Below, in pieces: positions 1 through 12,065 of a stretch of DNA of 32,875 bases (position 1 is the first letter of the stretch; the number at the start of each line of letters is the position of its first letter). The notes under the pieces are model-generated. The model did no database searches and was not told the origin of the DNA. It saw only the letters and a program-made list of their open reading frames with translations. The position numbers and the translations under genes are program-made. The stretch comes from Methylobacterium ajmalii (GTDB lineage: Bacteria; Pseudomonadota; Alphaproteobacteria; Rhizobiales; Beijerinckiaceae), in NCBI RefSeq assembly GCF_016613415.1, contig NZ_JACWCT010000093.1:1-32875 (forward strand). The letters run 5' to 3'.

Positions 1-284
<284 letters not shown>

Positions 285-595
285 AAGAGCTGATCATAGC
301 TGATCACAACATAAACGGAGGCTCACGACCGATCGGCGTTTCCACCTGATCGTGTGAGCACCGAAACGTCAGACCAGCATCATCCTACTCACGACCAGAC
401 CCGAAGATCCGATCCGCAGGGACGACGCCGTCCACGCTTCTCTTTCTCAGATGAACTTGTCAAAGAGCTGAGCCGAGCGAACCCGGCATCCATCGGCGAA
501 AACAGGACCAGCGCCTGACCAAGGTCAGGCTTGCCGGCCCGGACTGTCTCGAAGATGGCTCAGCGCCCGGGCCGCTGTCGCGGCCGGCGCCGATG
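285..595 (-). other. 16S rRNA leader with boxA-like antitermination site and direct repeat
   Basis: This is the transcribed leader between the predicted rRNA promoter and the mature 16S 5' end. On the minus strand a boxA-like AGCTCTTTGACA lies at 458-469, close to the consensus TGCTCTTTAACA used by the Nus antitermination complex. Two direct copies of AGCTGATCA (288-296 and 298-306) sit just before the 16S gene. The segment at about 322-358 can fold into a hairpin with CTCAC/GTGAG ends. No convincing protein gene is present in this stretch. Confidence 0.6.
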
Positions 596-601
596 GGTGG
601 T

Positions 602-630
602 CGTATAGGCTCCGGGTTTCGGCCCGTCAA
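602..630 (-). promoter_or_regulatory. rRNA operon promoter
   Basis: On the minus strand TTGACG (625-630) is followed by exactly 17 bases and TATACG (602-607). This is a strong sigma-70-type match in a GC-rich genome. Transcription would start near 595 and run into the boxA-containing leader and then 16S. The stretch just after the -10 box is GC-rich, as is usual for stringently controlled rRNA promoters. Confidence 0.7.
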
Positions 631-916
631 CCGGTTTCGTGAAAGCCTGACGACGGACTCCCCTCCCCTCTCGGTTTTCGTTCTCGCCGAGCGTCCACCG
701 CCACCCCGGAACGGTCTCCCGCCGCGCTGCTGCGCATCGGCTGTATTACGCCAGCGCATGGGTCAGTAATCGGTCACGATGCGAGACGATCGAGCGTCAT
801 CGGACGTGCACACCGGCACTTTGGAGGCGTGATTCCGCCGCATTCTCGAAATGAAACGTTGACCTGCGGCGTCCCAGAACGCATGGGGCGATCACTCGAT
901 CACCGGAGTCGATTGA

Positions 917-1321
917 ATGCTGGACCAAGACCAAGAAACCAATCTGGTTGAACGCGCGGCCGATATCGTGTCGGCCTACGTGTCCAACAACTCGTTACCG
1001 ATCGCCGAGCTGCCGGCCCTGATCAGCGCCGTGCACCAGTCGCTGAGCCGGCTCGGCAACGTCGAGGCGGTGGAGCCGGAGAAGCCGACCCCGCTGATGC
1101 CGATCAAGAAGACGGTGACCCCGGACTACCTGATCAGCCTCGAGGACGGGAAGCAGTACAAGTCGCTCAAGCGCCACCTCTCCACCCGCGGCCTCTCCCC
1201 CGAGGAGTACCGCCGCAAGTGGGGCCTGCCGCACGATTACCCGATGGTCGCCGCCAACTACGCCGCGCAGCGCTCCGAGCTGGCGAAGAACAGCGGTCTC
1301 GGCCGTCGTCGCAGCGCCTGA
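917..1321 (+). CDS. mucR: MucR/Ros family transcriptional regulator lacking the zinc ligands
   Basis: This 134-residue protein belongs to the Ros/MucR family, which binds AT-rich promoter DNA and in alphaproteobacteria controls surface polysaccharides, motility and cell-cycle genes. Family marks are the VTPDYLISLEDGK stretch (about 67-79), KSLKRHL (82-88) and the EEYRRKWGLPHDYPMVA block (96-112). The start is the ATG after a GGAG-containing sequence. In Ros the metal is held by Cys, Asp, His and His. Here the first Cys position is Ser74 and the last His position is Arg91, with Asp77 and His87 kept. It therefore looks like the zinc-free class, in which a hydrogen-bond network replaces the metal. 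Two GANTC (CcrM) sites lie upstream at 831-835 and 906-910. The gene stands alone, divergent from the rRNA operon. Confidence 0.93.
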   Translation: MLDQDQETNLVERAADIVSAYVSNNSLPIAELPALISAVHQSLSRLGNVEAVEPEKPTPLMPIKKTVTPDYLISLEDGKQYKSLKRHLSTRGLSPEEYRRKWGLPHDYPMVAANYAAQRSELAKNSGLGRRRSA

Positions 1322-1353
1322 GGCGAAGCGCTTACTTATTGCCGTGAACGAAA

Positions 1354-1384
1354 GGAGCCCCCGGACCATCGGTCCGGGGGCTCC
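1354..1384. terminator. Bidirectional hairpin between mucR and lon
   Basis: A perfect 14-bp stem (GGAGCCCCCGGACC and its complement) with a 3-base ATC loop lies between the convergent mucR and lon stops. On the minus strand the stem is followed by TTTCGTTC, a weak U-tract, so it fits best as the lon terminator and probably also serves mucR. Confidence 0.8.
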
Positions 1385-1416
1385 GTCATGTCAGACCCTC
1401 GTCGGGGGCAGGCCGG

Positions 1417-3840
<2,424 letters not shown>

Positions 3841-4027
3841 TGACTGACTTCCTTGTGTGGTGACGCCCAGGTCCCTCCCCTCATGGGGACAAGCAGGAGG
3901 AACGCAGGGGGCCGACCGGGCCGCGGGGGTCGGAAACGAGAGAGCGGCCGGGTCGCGGCACCGCACCTCGTGTAGGGTGAGCATGCGGCCGCCGCGTTGA
4001 CTGTCAGGTGGCTTTCCGGGGCGCCGC

Positions 4028-4034
4028 TTTCAAG
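4028..4034 (-). promoter_or_regulatory. Possible heat-shock -35 element upstream of lon
   Basis: On the minus strand CTTGAAA lies about 190 bases upstream of the lon start and downstream of the clpX hairpin. CTTGAA is the -35 core of sigma-32 promoters, and lon is a classical heat-shock gene. No good -10 element is visible at the expected distance, so this is only a weak candidate. The rest of the 3841-4112 gap shows no gene. Confidence 0.25.
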
Positions 4035-4071
4035 CACCATGCCACCCGGTCGCAGGCGGGCGCCTCTCACG

Positions 4072-4103
4072 CGAGAGGCCGCCGTTTCGGCGGCGGCCTC
4101 TCG
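4072..4103 (-). terminator. Strong hairpin downstream of clpX
   Basis: A perfect 13-bp stem (CGAGAGGCCGCCG and its complement) with a TTTCGG loop begins 10 bases after the clpX stop codon on the minus strand. There is no U-tract after it, so it may end transcription imperfectly or protect the clpX 3' end. It separates clpX from lon. Confidence 0.6.
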
Positions 4104-4112
4104 TCGTCGTCG

Positions 4113-5384
<1,272 letters not shown>

Positions 5385-5540
5385 ATGGGTCTCCAAGTCC
5401 CCGACCGGCCCCGCCCCGGGGACGCGACCGCATCGCTTTTAGATAGTGGCGCCCGGCTAAAGAAACAGTCACCGCCTCCCGCGCCGCCGGGCGCCCGGTG
5501 CAGAATCGCGATGCAAACACGCAGCCACCGCCGGATCAAT

Positions 5541-5584
5541 CCCACCGATGCGACAGGCTCCCGCCAAATGGCCGCATCGGTGGG
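5541..5584. repeat. 12-bp inverted repeat in the clpP-clpX gap
   Basis: CCCACCGATGCG (5541-5552) is matched exactly by its reverse complement at 5573-5584, with a 20-base spacer that can itself form a small GGC/GCC hairpin. It lies between the clpP stop and the clpX start. It could be an operator, a transcript-processing hairpin or a weak terminator. There is no U-tract on the minus strand. No gene is seen elsewhere in 5385-5679. Confidence 0.6.
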
Positions 5585-5679
5585 CCCGACATCGAGGGCG
5601 GCCCCGTCCTTGTGGGGCAGGCCCCGCCATGCCGAGGATTCCCCCGGAGACATGAGGGCCTGCCGCCGCAAGGGATCGC

Positions 5680-6309
5680 TTACGCCTGGGCCGGCGCCTC
5701 GGCGCGCTTCTGGAGCACCTCGTCGATGAGGCCCCACTCCTTGGCGGCGTCGGCGGTCATGAAGTTGTCGCGCTCCAGGCCCTGCTCGATGGCCTCGTAC
5801 TCGCGGCCGGTGTGCTTCACGTAGATCTCGTTGAGGCGCCGCTTCAGGGCCTCGATCTCGCGGGCATGGATCAGGATGTCGGTGGCCTGGCCCTGGAAGC
5901 CGCCGGAGGGCTGGTGCACCATGATCCGGGCGTTCGGCAGCGCGAAGCGGTGGCCGGCCTCGCCGGCGGCCAGCAGCAGCGAGCCCATCGAGGCGGCCTG
6001 GCCGACGCAGAGCGTGGCGACCGGGCAGCGGATGAACTGCATCGTGTCGTAGATCGACAGGCCGGAGGTGACCACGCCGCCCGGCGAGTTGATGTAGAAG
6101 GAGATTTCCTTCTTCGGGTTCTCCGCCTCGAGGAACAGCAGCTGCGCCACGATCAGCGACGCGGAATAGTCCTCGACCGGACCGGTCAGGAAGATGATGC
6201 GCTCGCGCAGCAGGCGCGAATAGATGTCGAAGGCACGCTCGCCGCGGCTCGACTGCTCGACCACCATGGGCACGAGCGCGCTGTTGTAATAATCGACCGG
6301 ATCTCTCAT
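5680..6309 (-). CDS. clpP: ClpP protease, catalytic subunit
   Basis: This 209-residue serine protease forms the barrel of the ClpXP and ClpAP proteases. The catalytic triad is visible: Ser107 in [10 protein letters not shown], His132 in MVHQPSGG and Asp181 in GLERDNFM. The N-terminus [30 protein letters not shown] is typical of alphaproteobacterial ClpP1, with the [11 protein letters not shown] axial region. The start at 6309 follows AGAGGG eight bases upstream. The longer open frame before it covers the tig-clpP gap and is not ClpP-like. It lies between tig and clpX in the conserved order. Confidence 0.98.
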   Translation of the reverse strand: MRDPVDYYNSALVPMVVEQSSRGERAFDIYSRLLRERIIFLTGPVEDYSASLIVAQLLFLEAENPKKEISFYINSPGGVVTSGLSIYDTMQFIRCPVATLCVGQAASMGSLLLAAGEAGHRFALPNARIMVHQPSGGFQGQATDILIHAREIEALKRRLNEIYVKHTGREYEAIEQGLERDNFMTADAAKEWGLIDEVLQKRAEAPAQA

Positions 6310-6331
6310 CTCACTGGCCCTCTGAACGGAA

Positions 6332-6355
6332 CCCGGCCGCCTCCAGGCGGCCGGG
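6332..6355 (-). terminator. Hairpin(s) between tig and clpP
   Basis: A perfect 10-bp stem (CCCGGCCGCC and its complement) with a 4-base loop lies about 65 bases after the tig stop and 23 bases before the clpP start. A second stem, GGCCCCC/GGGGGCC (6383-6389 with 6407-6413), follows the tig stop directly. Neither has a strong U-tract on the minus strand, so they may attenuate or process a tig-clpP transcript and not fully stop it. Confidence 0.5.
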
Positions 6356-6421
6356 GTAGCGGCGATAACGAACGACCTCGCAGGCCCCCGTCCGCCGCCC
6401 GTTCGAGGGGGCCGACCGGGA

Positions 6422-7837
6422 TCAGGCCGGGTTGGACTCACCCGCGGGAGCGGCCTCGGCGGAATCGGCCTTGTCGGCCTTGGCCTCCTCGGCGTCGTCC
6501 TCGTCGGCGAACAGCGCCTCCTTGGAGACCGGCTCCTCGACCAGTTTCACCTGGCCGAGGACGTGGTCAACCACCTTCTCCTCGAACAGCGGGGCGCGCA
6601 GCTCGGCGAGCGCCTGCGGGGTCTTGCGGTAGAAATCCCAGACCTGCTGCTCCTGGCCGGGGAACTGGCGGACGCGGGCGATCAGGGCCTGATTCACCTC
6701 GTCGTCCGAGACCTTGATATCGGCGCTCTCGCCGGCCTGCGCAAGCACCAGGCCGAGACGCACGCGGCGCTCGGCGATCCGGCGGTACTCCTCGCGGGCC
6801 TTCTCCTCCGTGGTGTCCTCGTCCTCGAAGGTCTTGCCGCGGTTCTTGAGGTCCTGCTCGACCTGGGCCCACACGGCGGCGAATTCCTGGTGGACCAGGC
6901 TCGGGGGCAGCTCGAACGAGTAGCGGGTGTCGAGGGCGTCGAGGAGGCCCTTCTTCAGCTTCTGGCGCGAGGCCGCCTCGTACTCGCGGCCCATGGTGGT
7001 CCGCACGGCGTCCTTGAGGGCGTCGAGGGAATCCATGCCGAAGTTCTTGGCGAGCTCGTCGTCGATCTTGAGCTCACCCGGCAGCTTGATCGCCTTCACG
7101 ACGACGTCGAACTCGGCTTCCTTGCCGGCGAGGTGCTCGGCGCCGTAGCTCTCCGGGAAGGTCACCTTGACGAGACGCTCGTCGCCGACCTTGGCGCCGA
7201 GGAGCTGGTCCTCGAAGCCCGGGATGAAGGTGTTCGAGCCGAGGTCGAGGTTGATGTCCTCGCCGGTGCCGCCCTCGAACGGGGTGCCGTCGATGCGGCC
7301 GGTGAAGTTGATGGTGAGGCGGTCGCCCGATTCGGCGTACTGGCCCTCGGGCCGGTCCTCGAACGGGCGGTTGGCCGAGGCCATGCGCTCGATGGTCTCG
7401 GCGACCTCCTCGTCCGACGGGGTGACGACCTGCTTGGTCAGGCTCACGTCCGAGAGGTCGACGAGGTCGAAGCTCGGCATCACCTCGAGGGCGATCGTGA
7501 AGGCGAGGTCGGCCTTGGCGTCGAGCGCCTTCTCGATCTGGTCCTTGTCCTCGGGCATCTGGATCTGAGGCTCGAGGGCGAGCTTCAGCTTGTTGTCCTC
7601 GACGATCTTCTGGTTGGCCTCGTTGACGGCGTTCTGGACGACGTCGGCCATCACGGAGCGGCCGTAGACCTTGCGCAGGTGGGCGACCGGCACCTTGCCC
7701 GGGCGGAAGCCCTTGATCTGCACCTTGCCCTTGATCCCGTCGAGCTCGGTCGCGAGCCGGGTCTCCAGCTCGGCCGCCGGCACGACCACCTGGAATTCGC
7801 GCTTGAGCCCCTCGGACTTGGTCTCGGTCACCTGCAT
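6422..7837 (-). CDS. tig: Trigger factor (ribosome-associated chaperone and peptidyl-prolyl isomerase)
   Basis: This 471-residue protein binds the ribosomal exit tunnel and folds nascent chains. The N-terminal ribosome-binding signature GFRPGKVP is at residues 43-50. A central FKBP-type domain (about 160-245) contains [20 protein letters not shown] and [18 protein letters not shown] helical C-terminal chaperone domain follows and ends in an acidic, alanine-rich tail. Two starts are possible, 7846 and 7837. An AAGGCGG sequence sits only about 3 bases before 7846 but about 10 before 7837, so 7837 ([10 protein letters not shown]) is chosen; it also matches the usual family N-terminus. The tRNA-Leu gene lies upstream and clpP downstream. 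Confidence 0.97.
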   Translation of the reverse strand: MQVTETKSEGLKREFQVVVPAAELETRLATELDGIKGKVQIKGFRPGKVPVAHLRKVYGRSVMADVVQNAVNEANQKIVEDNKLKLALEPQIQMPEDKDQIEKALDAKADLAFTIALEVMPSFDLVDLSDVSLTKQVVTPSDEEVAETIERMASANRPFEDRPEGQYAESGDRLTINFTGRIDGTPFEGGTGEDINLDLGSNTFIPGFEDQLLGAKVGDERLVKVTFPESYGAEHLAGKEAEFDVVVKAIKLPGELKIDDELAKNFGMDSLDALKDAVRTTMGREYEAASRQKLKKGLLDALDTRYSFELPPSLVHQEFAAVWAQVEQDLKNRGKTFEDEDTTEEKAREEYRRIAERRVRLGLVLAQAGESADIKVSDDEVNQALIARVRQFPGQEQQVWDFYRKTPQALAELRAPLFEEKVVDHVLGQVKLVEEPVSKEALFADEDDAEEAKADKADSAEAAPAGESNPA

Positions 7838-7978
7838 CGTCGTCATTCCGCCTTGCGCTCTCGAATCCGGCCTGGCTGCGGACCCGGACGGCGCTGGCTT
7901 GCACCGTGCGACGGGACCCTCAGGACAAGGAGCCGGCCCTGCTGCTTGAACCCAATCCGTCGTGTCGCCTGGCGGAGA

Positions 7979-8063
<85 letters not shown>

Positions 8064-8102
8064 GACGCTCGCGCCCGGCGCTGTACGCACCCGGGCGCGG
8101 CT

Positions 8103-8132
8103 CTATAGCATGGTGGATCGGTCACGCAGCAA
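8103..8132 (-). promoter_or_regulatory. Candidate tRNA-Leu promoter
   Basis: On the minus strand TTGCTG (8127-8132) is separated by 18 bases from CTATAG (8103-8108; the register TATAGA gives 19 bases). It lies about 40 bases before the tRNA 5' end, and a short AT-rich stretch (AAAATTC) sits just upstream of the -35 box. Spacing and position fit a sigma-70 promoter, but the match is moderate. Confidence 0.45.
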
Positions 8133-8244
8133 GAATTTTGGGCCCGGCCTCGCCCCGCGTCCGCACCCCGGCTACAAGGCGGCTCGCCGTCACCGGGCCC
8201 ATCCCGCCCGCGGACCGCCCGTCTCCCGCACAGAGCGAGGTGCC

Positions 8245-9690
8245 ATGCCGTCGTCCCTGCCGCCCTCGCGCCGCGCGCTGCTTGCCGGCGCCGCGCTCTC
8301 GCTCGCGCCCGCCCTCGTCCGGGCGCAGGGCGGCGCCCCGCAGGCCGGTACCGCTGCGCCGGGTGCCGCGGTCACGCCCGGCCCCGGGGCGGAGGCCCGG
8401 CCCCTGACCGCGCAGGCCGCCCGCGCCCGGCTCAAGCCGGAGCCCGCGCCCGAGACCCCGGTCTGGGCCTTCGACGGCCGGTCCGCCCCTCCGGTGATCC
8501 GGGTCAAGCTCGGCGAGGCGGTGCGCCTGCGCCTCGAGAACAAGACGGAGAAGCCGCTGTCGCTGCACTGGCACGGGGTGCGCAACCGCAACGCCATGGA
8601 CGGGGTCGGCGGGGTGACGCAGGCCCCGGTCGCGCCGGGCGGCAGCTTCGTCTACGAGTTCACCCCGCCGGATGCCGGCACCTTCCTGATCCGGCCGCTC
8701 GTGGTCGGGGGGGCGAGCGAGCCCTCTGGCCGGGGTCTCGCCGGAATGCTGGTGGTCGAGGAGAAGACCCCGCCGGTCGTCGACCGCGACGTGCCGCTCC
8801 TCTTGCAGGACTGGCGCCTGGAAGCCGACGGCACGCTCGCGCCGTTCGGCCAGGCGGCCTTCGCGGCGAGTTCCGGCCGGCTCGGCAACGCGCTGACGAT
8901 CAACGGCCGGCCCGCCCCGGAGACGATCGAGGCGGCGCCGGGCACGCGGCTGCGGCTGCGCCTCGCCAATGCCTGCAACGCGCGGGCGACCCGGATCCGC
9001 TTCGACGGGCTCAAGGCCTGGGTGGCGGCCGTCGACGGGCAGCCGACCGACACGTTCGAGCCCCTGCGCGCCACCCTGCCCTTCCCGCCCGGCACCCGCT
9101 ACGACATCCTGCTCGACGTGCCGGGCGCCGCCGAGCCGGCCGGCGCCGTGGTGGCGCTGATCGGCGCCGGAATGCCGCTCGCCCGCATCATCGCCAAGGG
9201 CGAGCCGGTGGCGGCGCGCCCCGCCGTCGCGCCGATCGGCGAGAACAAGCTGCTGCCGCCGGAGATCAAGCTCCAGAACGCCTTCCGGCGCGATATCGCG
9301 ATCGCCGGCGGGGCGACCTTCGACAAGGCCAAGCCCGACGCCGCCCCGGCCTTCACCGGCGACCCGACCCGGATCTGGACGCTCAACGGCGCCGCCGGCC
9401 GGGCCGAGAACCCTCCCCTGTTCACGGTCAAGCGCAACACCGCCGTGGTGCTGGCGCTCACCAACACCACGGCCTTCCCGCAATCGCTCCACCTGCACGG
9501 CCACGTCTTCCGCCTGCTCCATCCCCTCGACGACGGCTGGGAGCCCTACTGGCTCGACACGTTCCAGCTGCTGGAGGGCCGCACCGCCCGCATCGCCTTC
9601 CTGGCCGACAATCCAGGGAAGTGGCTCGTCAGTGCGACGGCGCTCGAGCGGTTCGATACCGGCCTGTGGGGCTGGTTCGAGGTCAGCTGA
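8245..9690 (+). CDS. Exported multicopper-oxidase-fold protein with most copper ligands missing
   Basis: This 481-residue protein has a Tat-type signal (SRRALLAGAALSLAPALVRAQ, about 8-28) followed by cupredoxin-fold domains of the multicopper oxidase family. Of the four copper motifs, the first is kept (HWHG at 108-111). The second, normally HxH after GTxWYH, reads GTFLIRPLV (145-153) with no histidine. The third reads QSLHLHGH (413-420) with Gln where the type 1 His should be. The fourth, normally HCHxxxH, reads SATALERF (463-470) with no Cys or His. The type 1 site is therefore gone and the trinuclear site is at best partial. That resembles the copper-free family member FtsP/SufI, a periplasmic division protein, more than an active oxidase. 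ATG 8245 follows GCGAGG. The gene is divergent from tRNA-Leu. Confidence 0.88.
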   Translation: MPSSLPPSRRALLAGAALSLAPALVRAQGGAPQAGTAAPGAAVTPGPGAEARPLTAQAARARLKPEPAPETPVWAFDGRSAPPVIRVKLGEAVRLRLENKTEKPLSLHWHGVRNRNAMDGVGGVTQAPVAPGGSFVYEFTPPDAGTFLIRPLVVGGASEPSGRGLAGMLVVEEKTPPVVDRDVPLLLQDWRLEADGTLAPFGQAAFAASSGRLGNALTINGRPAPETIEAAPGTRLRLRLANACNARATRIRFDGLKAWVAAVDGQPTDTFEPLRATLPFPPGTRYDILLDVPGAAEPAGAVVALIGAGMPLARIIAKGEPVAARPAVAPIGENKLLPPEIKLQNAFRRDIAIAGGATFDKAKPDAAPAFTGDPTRIWTLNGAAGRAENPPLFTVKRNTAVVLALTNTTAFPQSLHLHGHVFRLLHPLDDGWEPYWLDTFQLLEGRTARIAFLADNPGKWLVSATALERFDTGLWGWFEVS

Positions 9691-9908
9691 CCGCCTGCGT
9701 CGGGCGGTCGCACCTCGCGCGTCCGCCAAGCTTTCGGCCCGCATCCAAGTCCTTGATGCGGGTCGACATGCCGGACTTTGCTTGAGACTTGGCAGTCGTC
9801 CGATCGAGAAAACGTGTTAACGCCGGTGAATGCATCGGCGGAATGCTGGGCGCATGCTCGGTCGCAGCAGTGCGCACCGGCCTGCAGCGCATCGACGAGG
9901 TGCCCAGC

Positions 9909-10388
9909 ATGGAACATCAGCCGCTTCGCCACATCCGCGACATCGCCGATATCGGCACGGTCCCGCCCCTCCTCGACGATCCCGTCCTCGAGGGCCGCCG
10001 GGCCCGGCTCGAACGCTTCGCCACGATCCTCGAGCGCGACCCGGACCGCAGCTTCCTCACCCTGGAGGAGATCGAGTTCGTGCCGCGGGGGATGCGCGCC
10101 GGCATCCGGGCCGACAACTCGCCCCTCGCGCTCGCCGCGGCCGATCCGGTCCTGCGGGCGAACGGGCTGGCCGACGACACGTTCGGGGAGGCGCGGCGCT
10201 TCTTCGGCCTGAGCACCGGCGAGGCCCACCGTCTGCTCTGCTCCTGCGTGAACGGGCGCAGCGTCAAGGCCGGCCCGACCGCCAGGCGCCTGCGCCGCCT
10301 CGCCGCCCGCCGGCCGGGCCTGTGGCTCGCCTACGCTGGCGCCGCCGGCCTCGTCGCCCTGCCGGGAACCCTGTTCCTGTTCGGTTGA
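9909..10388 (+). CDS. Unrecognised protein with C-terminal hydrophobic segment
   Basis: I do not recognise this 159-residue protein. ATG 9909 is preferred because GACGAGG lies 8 bases upstream. In-frame starts further upstream lack such a site. The first 125 residues are charged and helical in character (RRARLERFATILERDPDRSF, then FGEARRFFGLSTGEAHRLL). A basic run (about 115-135) precedes a final hydrophobic stretch, GLWLAYAGAAGLVALPGTLFLF, that could be a membrane anchor. A strong terminator follows 17 bases after the stop, which supports a real transcription unit. It stands alone between the oxidase-like gene and rpmG. The 9691-9908 gap holds no other gene. Confidence 0.65.
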   Translation: MEHQPLRHIRDIADIGTVPPLLDDPVLEGRRARLERFATILERDPDRSFLTLEEIEFVPRGMRAGIRADNSPLALAAADPVLRANGLADDTFGEARRFFGLSTGEAHRLLCSCVNGRSVKAGPTARRLRRLAARRPGLWLAYAGAAGLVALPGTLFLFG

Positions 10389-10404
10389 GCCGAGCCTGCA
10401 ACGG

Positions 10405-10434
10405 AAAAAGGCCGCCCTGGCGGGCGGCCTTTTT
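10405..10434. terminator. Bidirectional rho-independent terminator
   Basis: GGCCGCCC (10410-10417), a 4-base TGGC loop and GGGCGGCC (10422-10429) are flanked by AAAAA on the left and TTTTT on the right. This gives a proper U-tract on both strands. It serves the 159-residue gene on plus and rpmG on minus. Confidence 0.92.
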
Positions 10435-10473
10435 CACGCCGCACGGAGGCGGCCCAACCTCCAGGATCAAGAA

Positions 10474-10641
10474 TTACTTGATCTTGGTCTCCTTGAACTC
10501 GACGTGCTTACGCGCGATCGGGTCGTACTTCTTGAACGACAGCTTGTCGGTCTTGGTCCGCGAGTTCTTCTTCGTGACGTAGAAGAAGCCGGTGTCGGCG
10601 GTCGAGAGCAGCTTGATCTTGATGGTGACGGCCTTGGCCAT
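10474..10641 (-). CDS. rpmG: 50S ribosomal protein L33
   Basis: This 55-residue ribosomal protein reads [20 protein letters not shown], then a [20 protein letters not shown] region, and ends [10 protein letters not shown]. That is the complete L33 family in its cysteine-free (zinc-independent) form. ATG 10641 has a GAGG eight bases upstream on the minus strand. It lies downstream of rnr, DUF983, NUDIX and the MFS gene, as often seen in alphaproteobacteria, and ends at the bidirectional terminator. The stretch from 10642 to 10823 has no recognisable gene. Confidence 0.97.
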   Translation of the reverse strand: MAKAVTIKIKLLSTADTGFFYVTKKNSRTKTDKLSFKKYDPIARKHVEFKETKIK

Positions 10642-10823
10642 GGCGCGACCTCGTGTGATGAAAGGGGGTTGCGCCCGGAAGACCGAAACGCAAAACGGCC
10701 GGGCAGGCCCGGCCAGAACGCGGCGCCTTCCTGCCCCATCACCCCGTTTGCGTCAAGCCCGGCGGCCCGACGCCCCGGGGCGGGCACCGTCCGCGTCAAG
10801 CCCGCGCGACGCGGCGTCGCTCC

Positions 10824-11993
10824 TCACGGCGCGGCCCGGATCATCCGTCCGCCGACCACCGCCAGGTAGGCGACGAAGAGCAGCGCCAGTGCCCAGGCGA
10901 AGCCGTGCGGCGAGGCGAGGTCCATCCCGCCGCCGACGAGCGGCGGACCGAGCACCAGCCCGATATTGTAGAGGACCAGGAAGGCCGCGTTGGCGCCGGC
11001 CAGCGCCGCACCGTCGAAGCGGGCGCCGAGATGGGCGAGCCCGACGGTGTAGAGCGTGCCGGCGATGCCGCCCCAGGCGAGCAGGATGACGGCGAGCAGC
11101 CGCCCATCGTTGGCGCCGAGCGGGAGCGCGGCGGCGCCGAGCGCGCCGAAGAACGCGGCGGCGAGCAGGAGCCGGCGCTTGTCCACCTTGTCGGCCAGCA
11201 GCCCGACCGGGATCTGGAACAGCACGTTGCCGAGCGCCGCGACGCTGACGAGCCCGGCCGCCTGCTCCGCCGTGAGGCCGAGGCGCAGGCCGTAGATCGG
11301 CAGGATGGCGAAGCCCCCGGTCTCGACCGCGCCGTAGATCAGGGCGGCGAGCGTCGCCGAGGGCGCCACCCGCAGGTAGCCGAGGAAGCCGCGCCCGCCC
11401 TTGCGCGGGATCTCCGGCGACAGGTCACGGGCGAGGAAGAGCGGCAGCGTGCCGGCGCAGAACAGGGCCGCCCCCGCCAGGTACGGGGCCCAGCCGGCGG
11501 TGCCGAGGAAGCGCAGCAGGGCCGGGCCGATGGCGAAGCCGAGCGCCAGGACGGTGGCGTAGACGCCCATCACCAGCCCACGCCGGGTCGGGGGCGCCGC
11601 CTGGTTGATCCAGAACTCGGAGAGCACGAACAGCACGCCGAGCGCGGCCGAGAACACGAAGCGGAGCGGGAACCACCAGGCGAAGTCGCGCACCGCCCGG
11701 AAGCCGAGGAGCGCCACGGCCGCGACCGCGATGGCGCCGAGCAGGAGCGGCATCACTCCGAGCCGCGCCGCCACCCGCGGCACGAAGGGCAGGACGACGA
11801 TGCTCGCCACCCCGGCGACCGCCGTGTTGACGCCGATCCAGGTGTTGGAGAGCCCCATCCGCTCCATCTCCAGGGAGAGGAGCGGGATCGACAGGCTGAG
11901 CCCGATGCCGACCACGGCCACGCAGGCGATGGCCGCCGCGATGGCCGCGAGGCGCGCACGCCCGAATTCGGAATCGGAGGGAAGGCTGGTCAT
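10824..11993 (-). CDS. Major facilitator superfamily transporter
   Basis: This 389-residue protein has about 12 hydrophobic segments in two halves, the normal size for the MFS. The first span starts near residue 12 (LAAIAAAIACVAVVGIGLSL). The loop between spans 2 and 3 contains FVPRVAARLG, and the second half contains FQIPVGLLADKVDKRRLLL, a good match to the MFS loop motif. It most resembles the YcaD-like uncharacterised carriers. The substrate is unknown. The start at 11993 (MTSLPSDSEF) is chosen because the upstream residues look non-coding, but no strong ribosome-binding site is visible; an in-frame alternative lies at 12050. It follows the NUDIX gene on the same strand. Confidence 0.88.
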   Translation of the reverse strand: MTSLPSDSEFGRARLAAIAAAIACVAVVGIGLSLSIPLLSLEMERMGLSNTWIGVNTAVAGVASIVVLPFVPRVAARLGVMPLLLGAIAVAAVALLGFRAVRDFAWWFPLRFVFSAALGVLFVLSEFWINQAAPPTRRGLVMGVYATVLALGFAIGPALLRFLGTAGWAPYLAGAALFCAGTLPLFLARDLSPEIPRKGGRGFLGYLRVAPSATLAALIYGAVETGGFAILPIYGLRLGLTAEQAAGLVSVAALGNVLFQIPVGLLADKVDKRRLLLAAAFFGALGAAALPLGANDGRLLAVILLAWGGIAGTLYTVGLAHLGARFDGAALAGANAAFLVLYNIGLVLGPPLVGGGMDLASPHGFAWALALLFVAYLAVVGGRMIRAAP

Positions 11994-12065
11994 GACGCGG
12001 GGTCGCCGGCAGGGCGGGTCCGTATGGACCAGCCGCCCCTGGAAGACCACCCTGCGGCCCGCTTC

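Noticed and set aside
460..759. 99-codon open frame on minus upstream of 16S
   Set aside because: It overlaps the rRNA promoter and leader, is Arg/Gly-rich low complexity, and has no family resemblance.
859..889. Possible mucR promoter with TTGACC at 859-864
   Set aside because: The base run at the expected -10 position (near 882) reads CATGGG, too poor to call.
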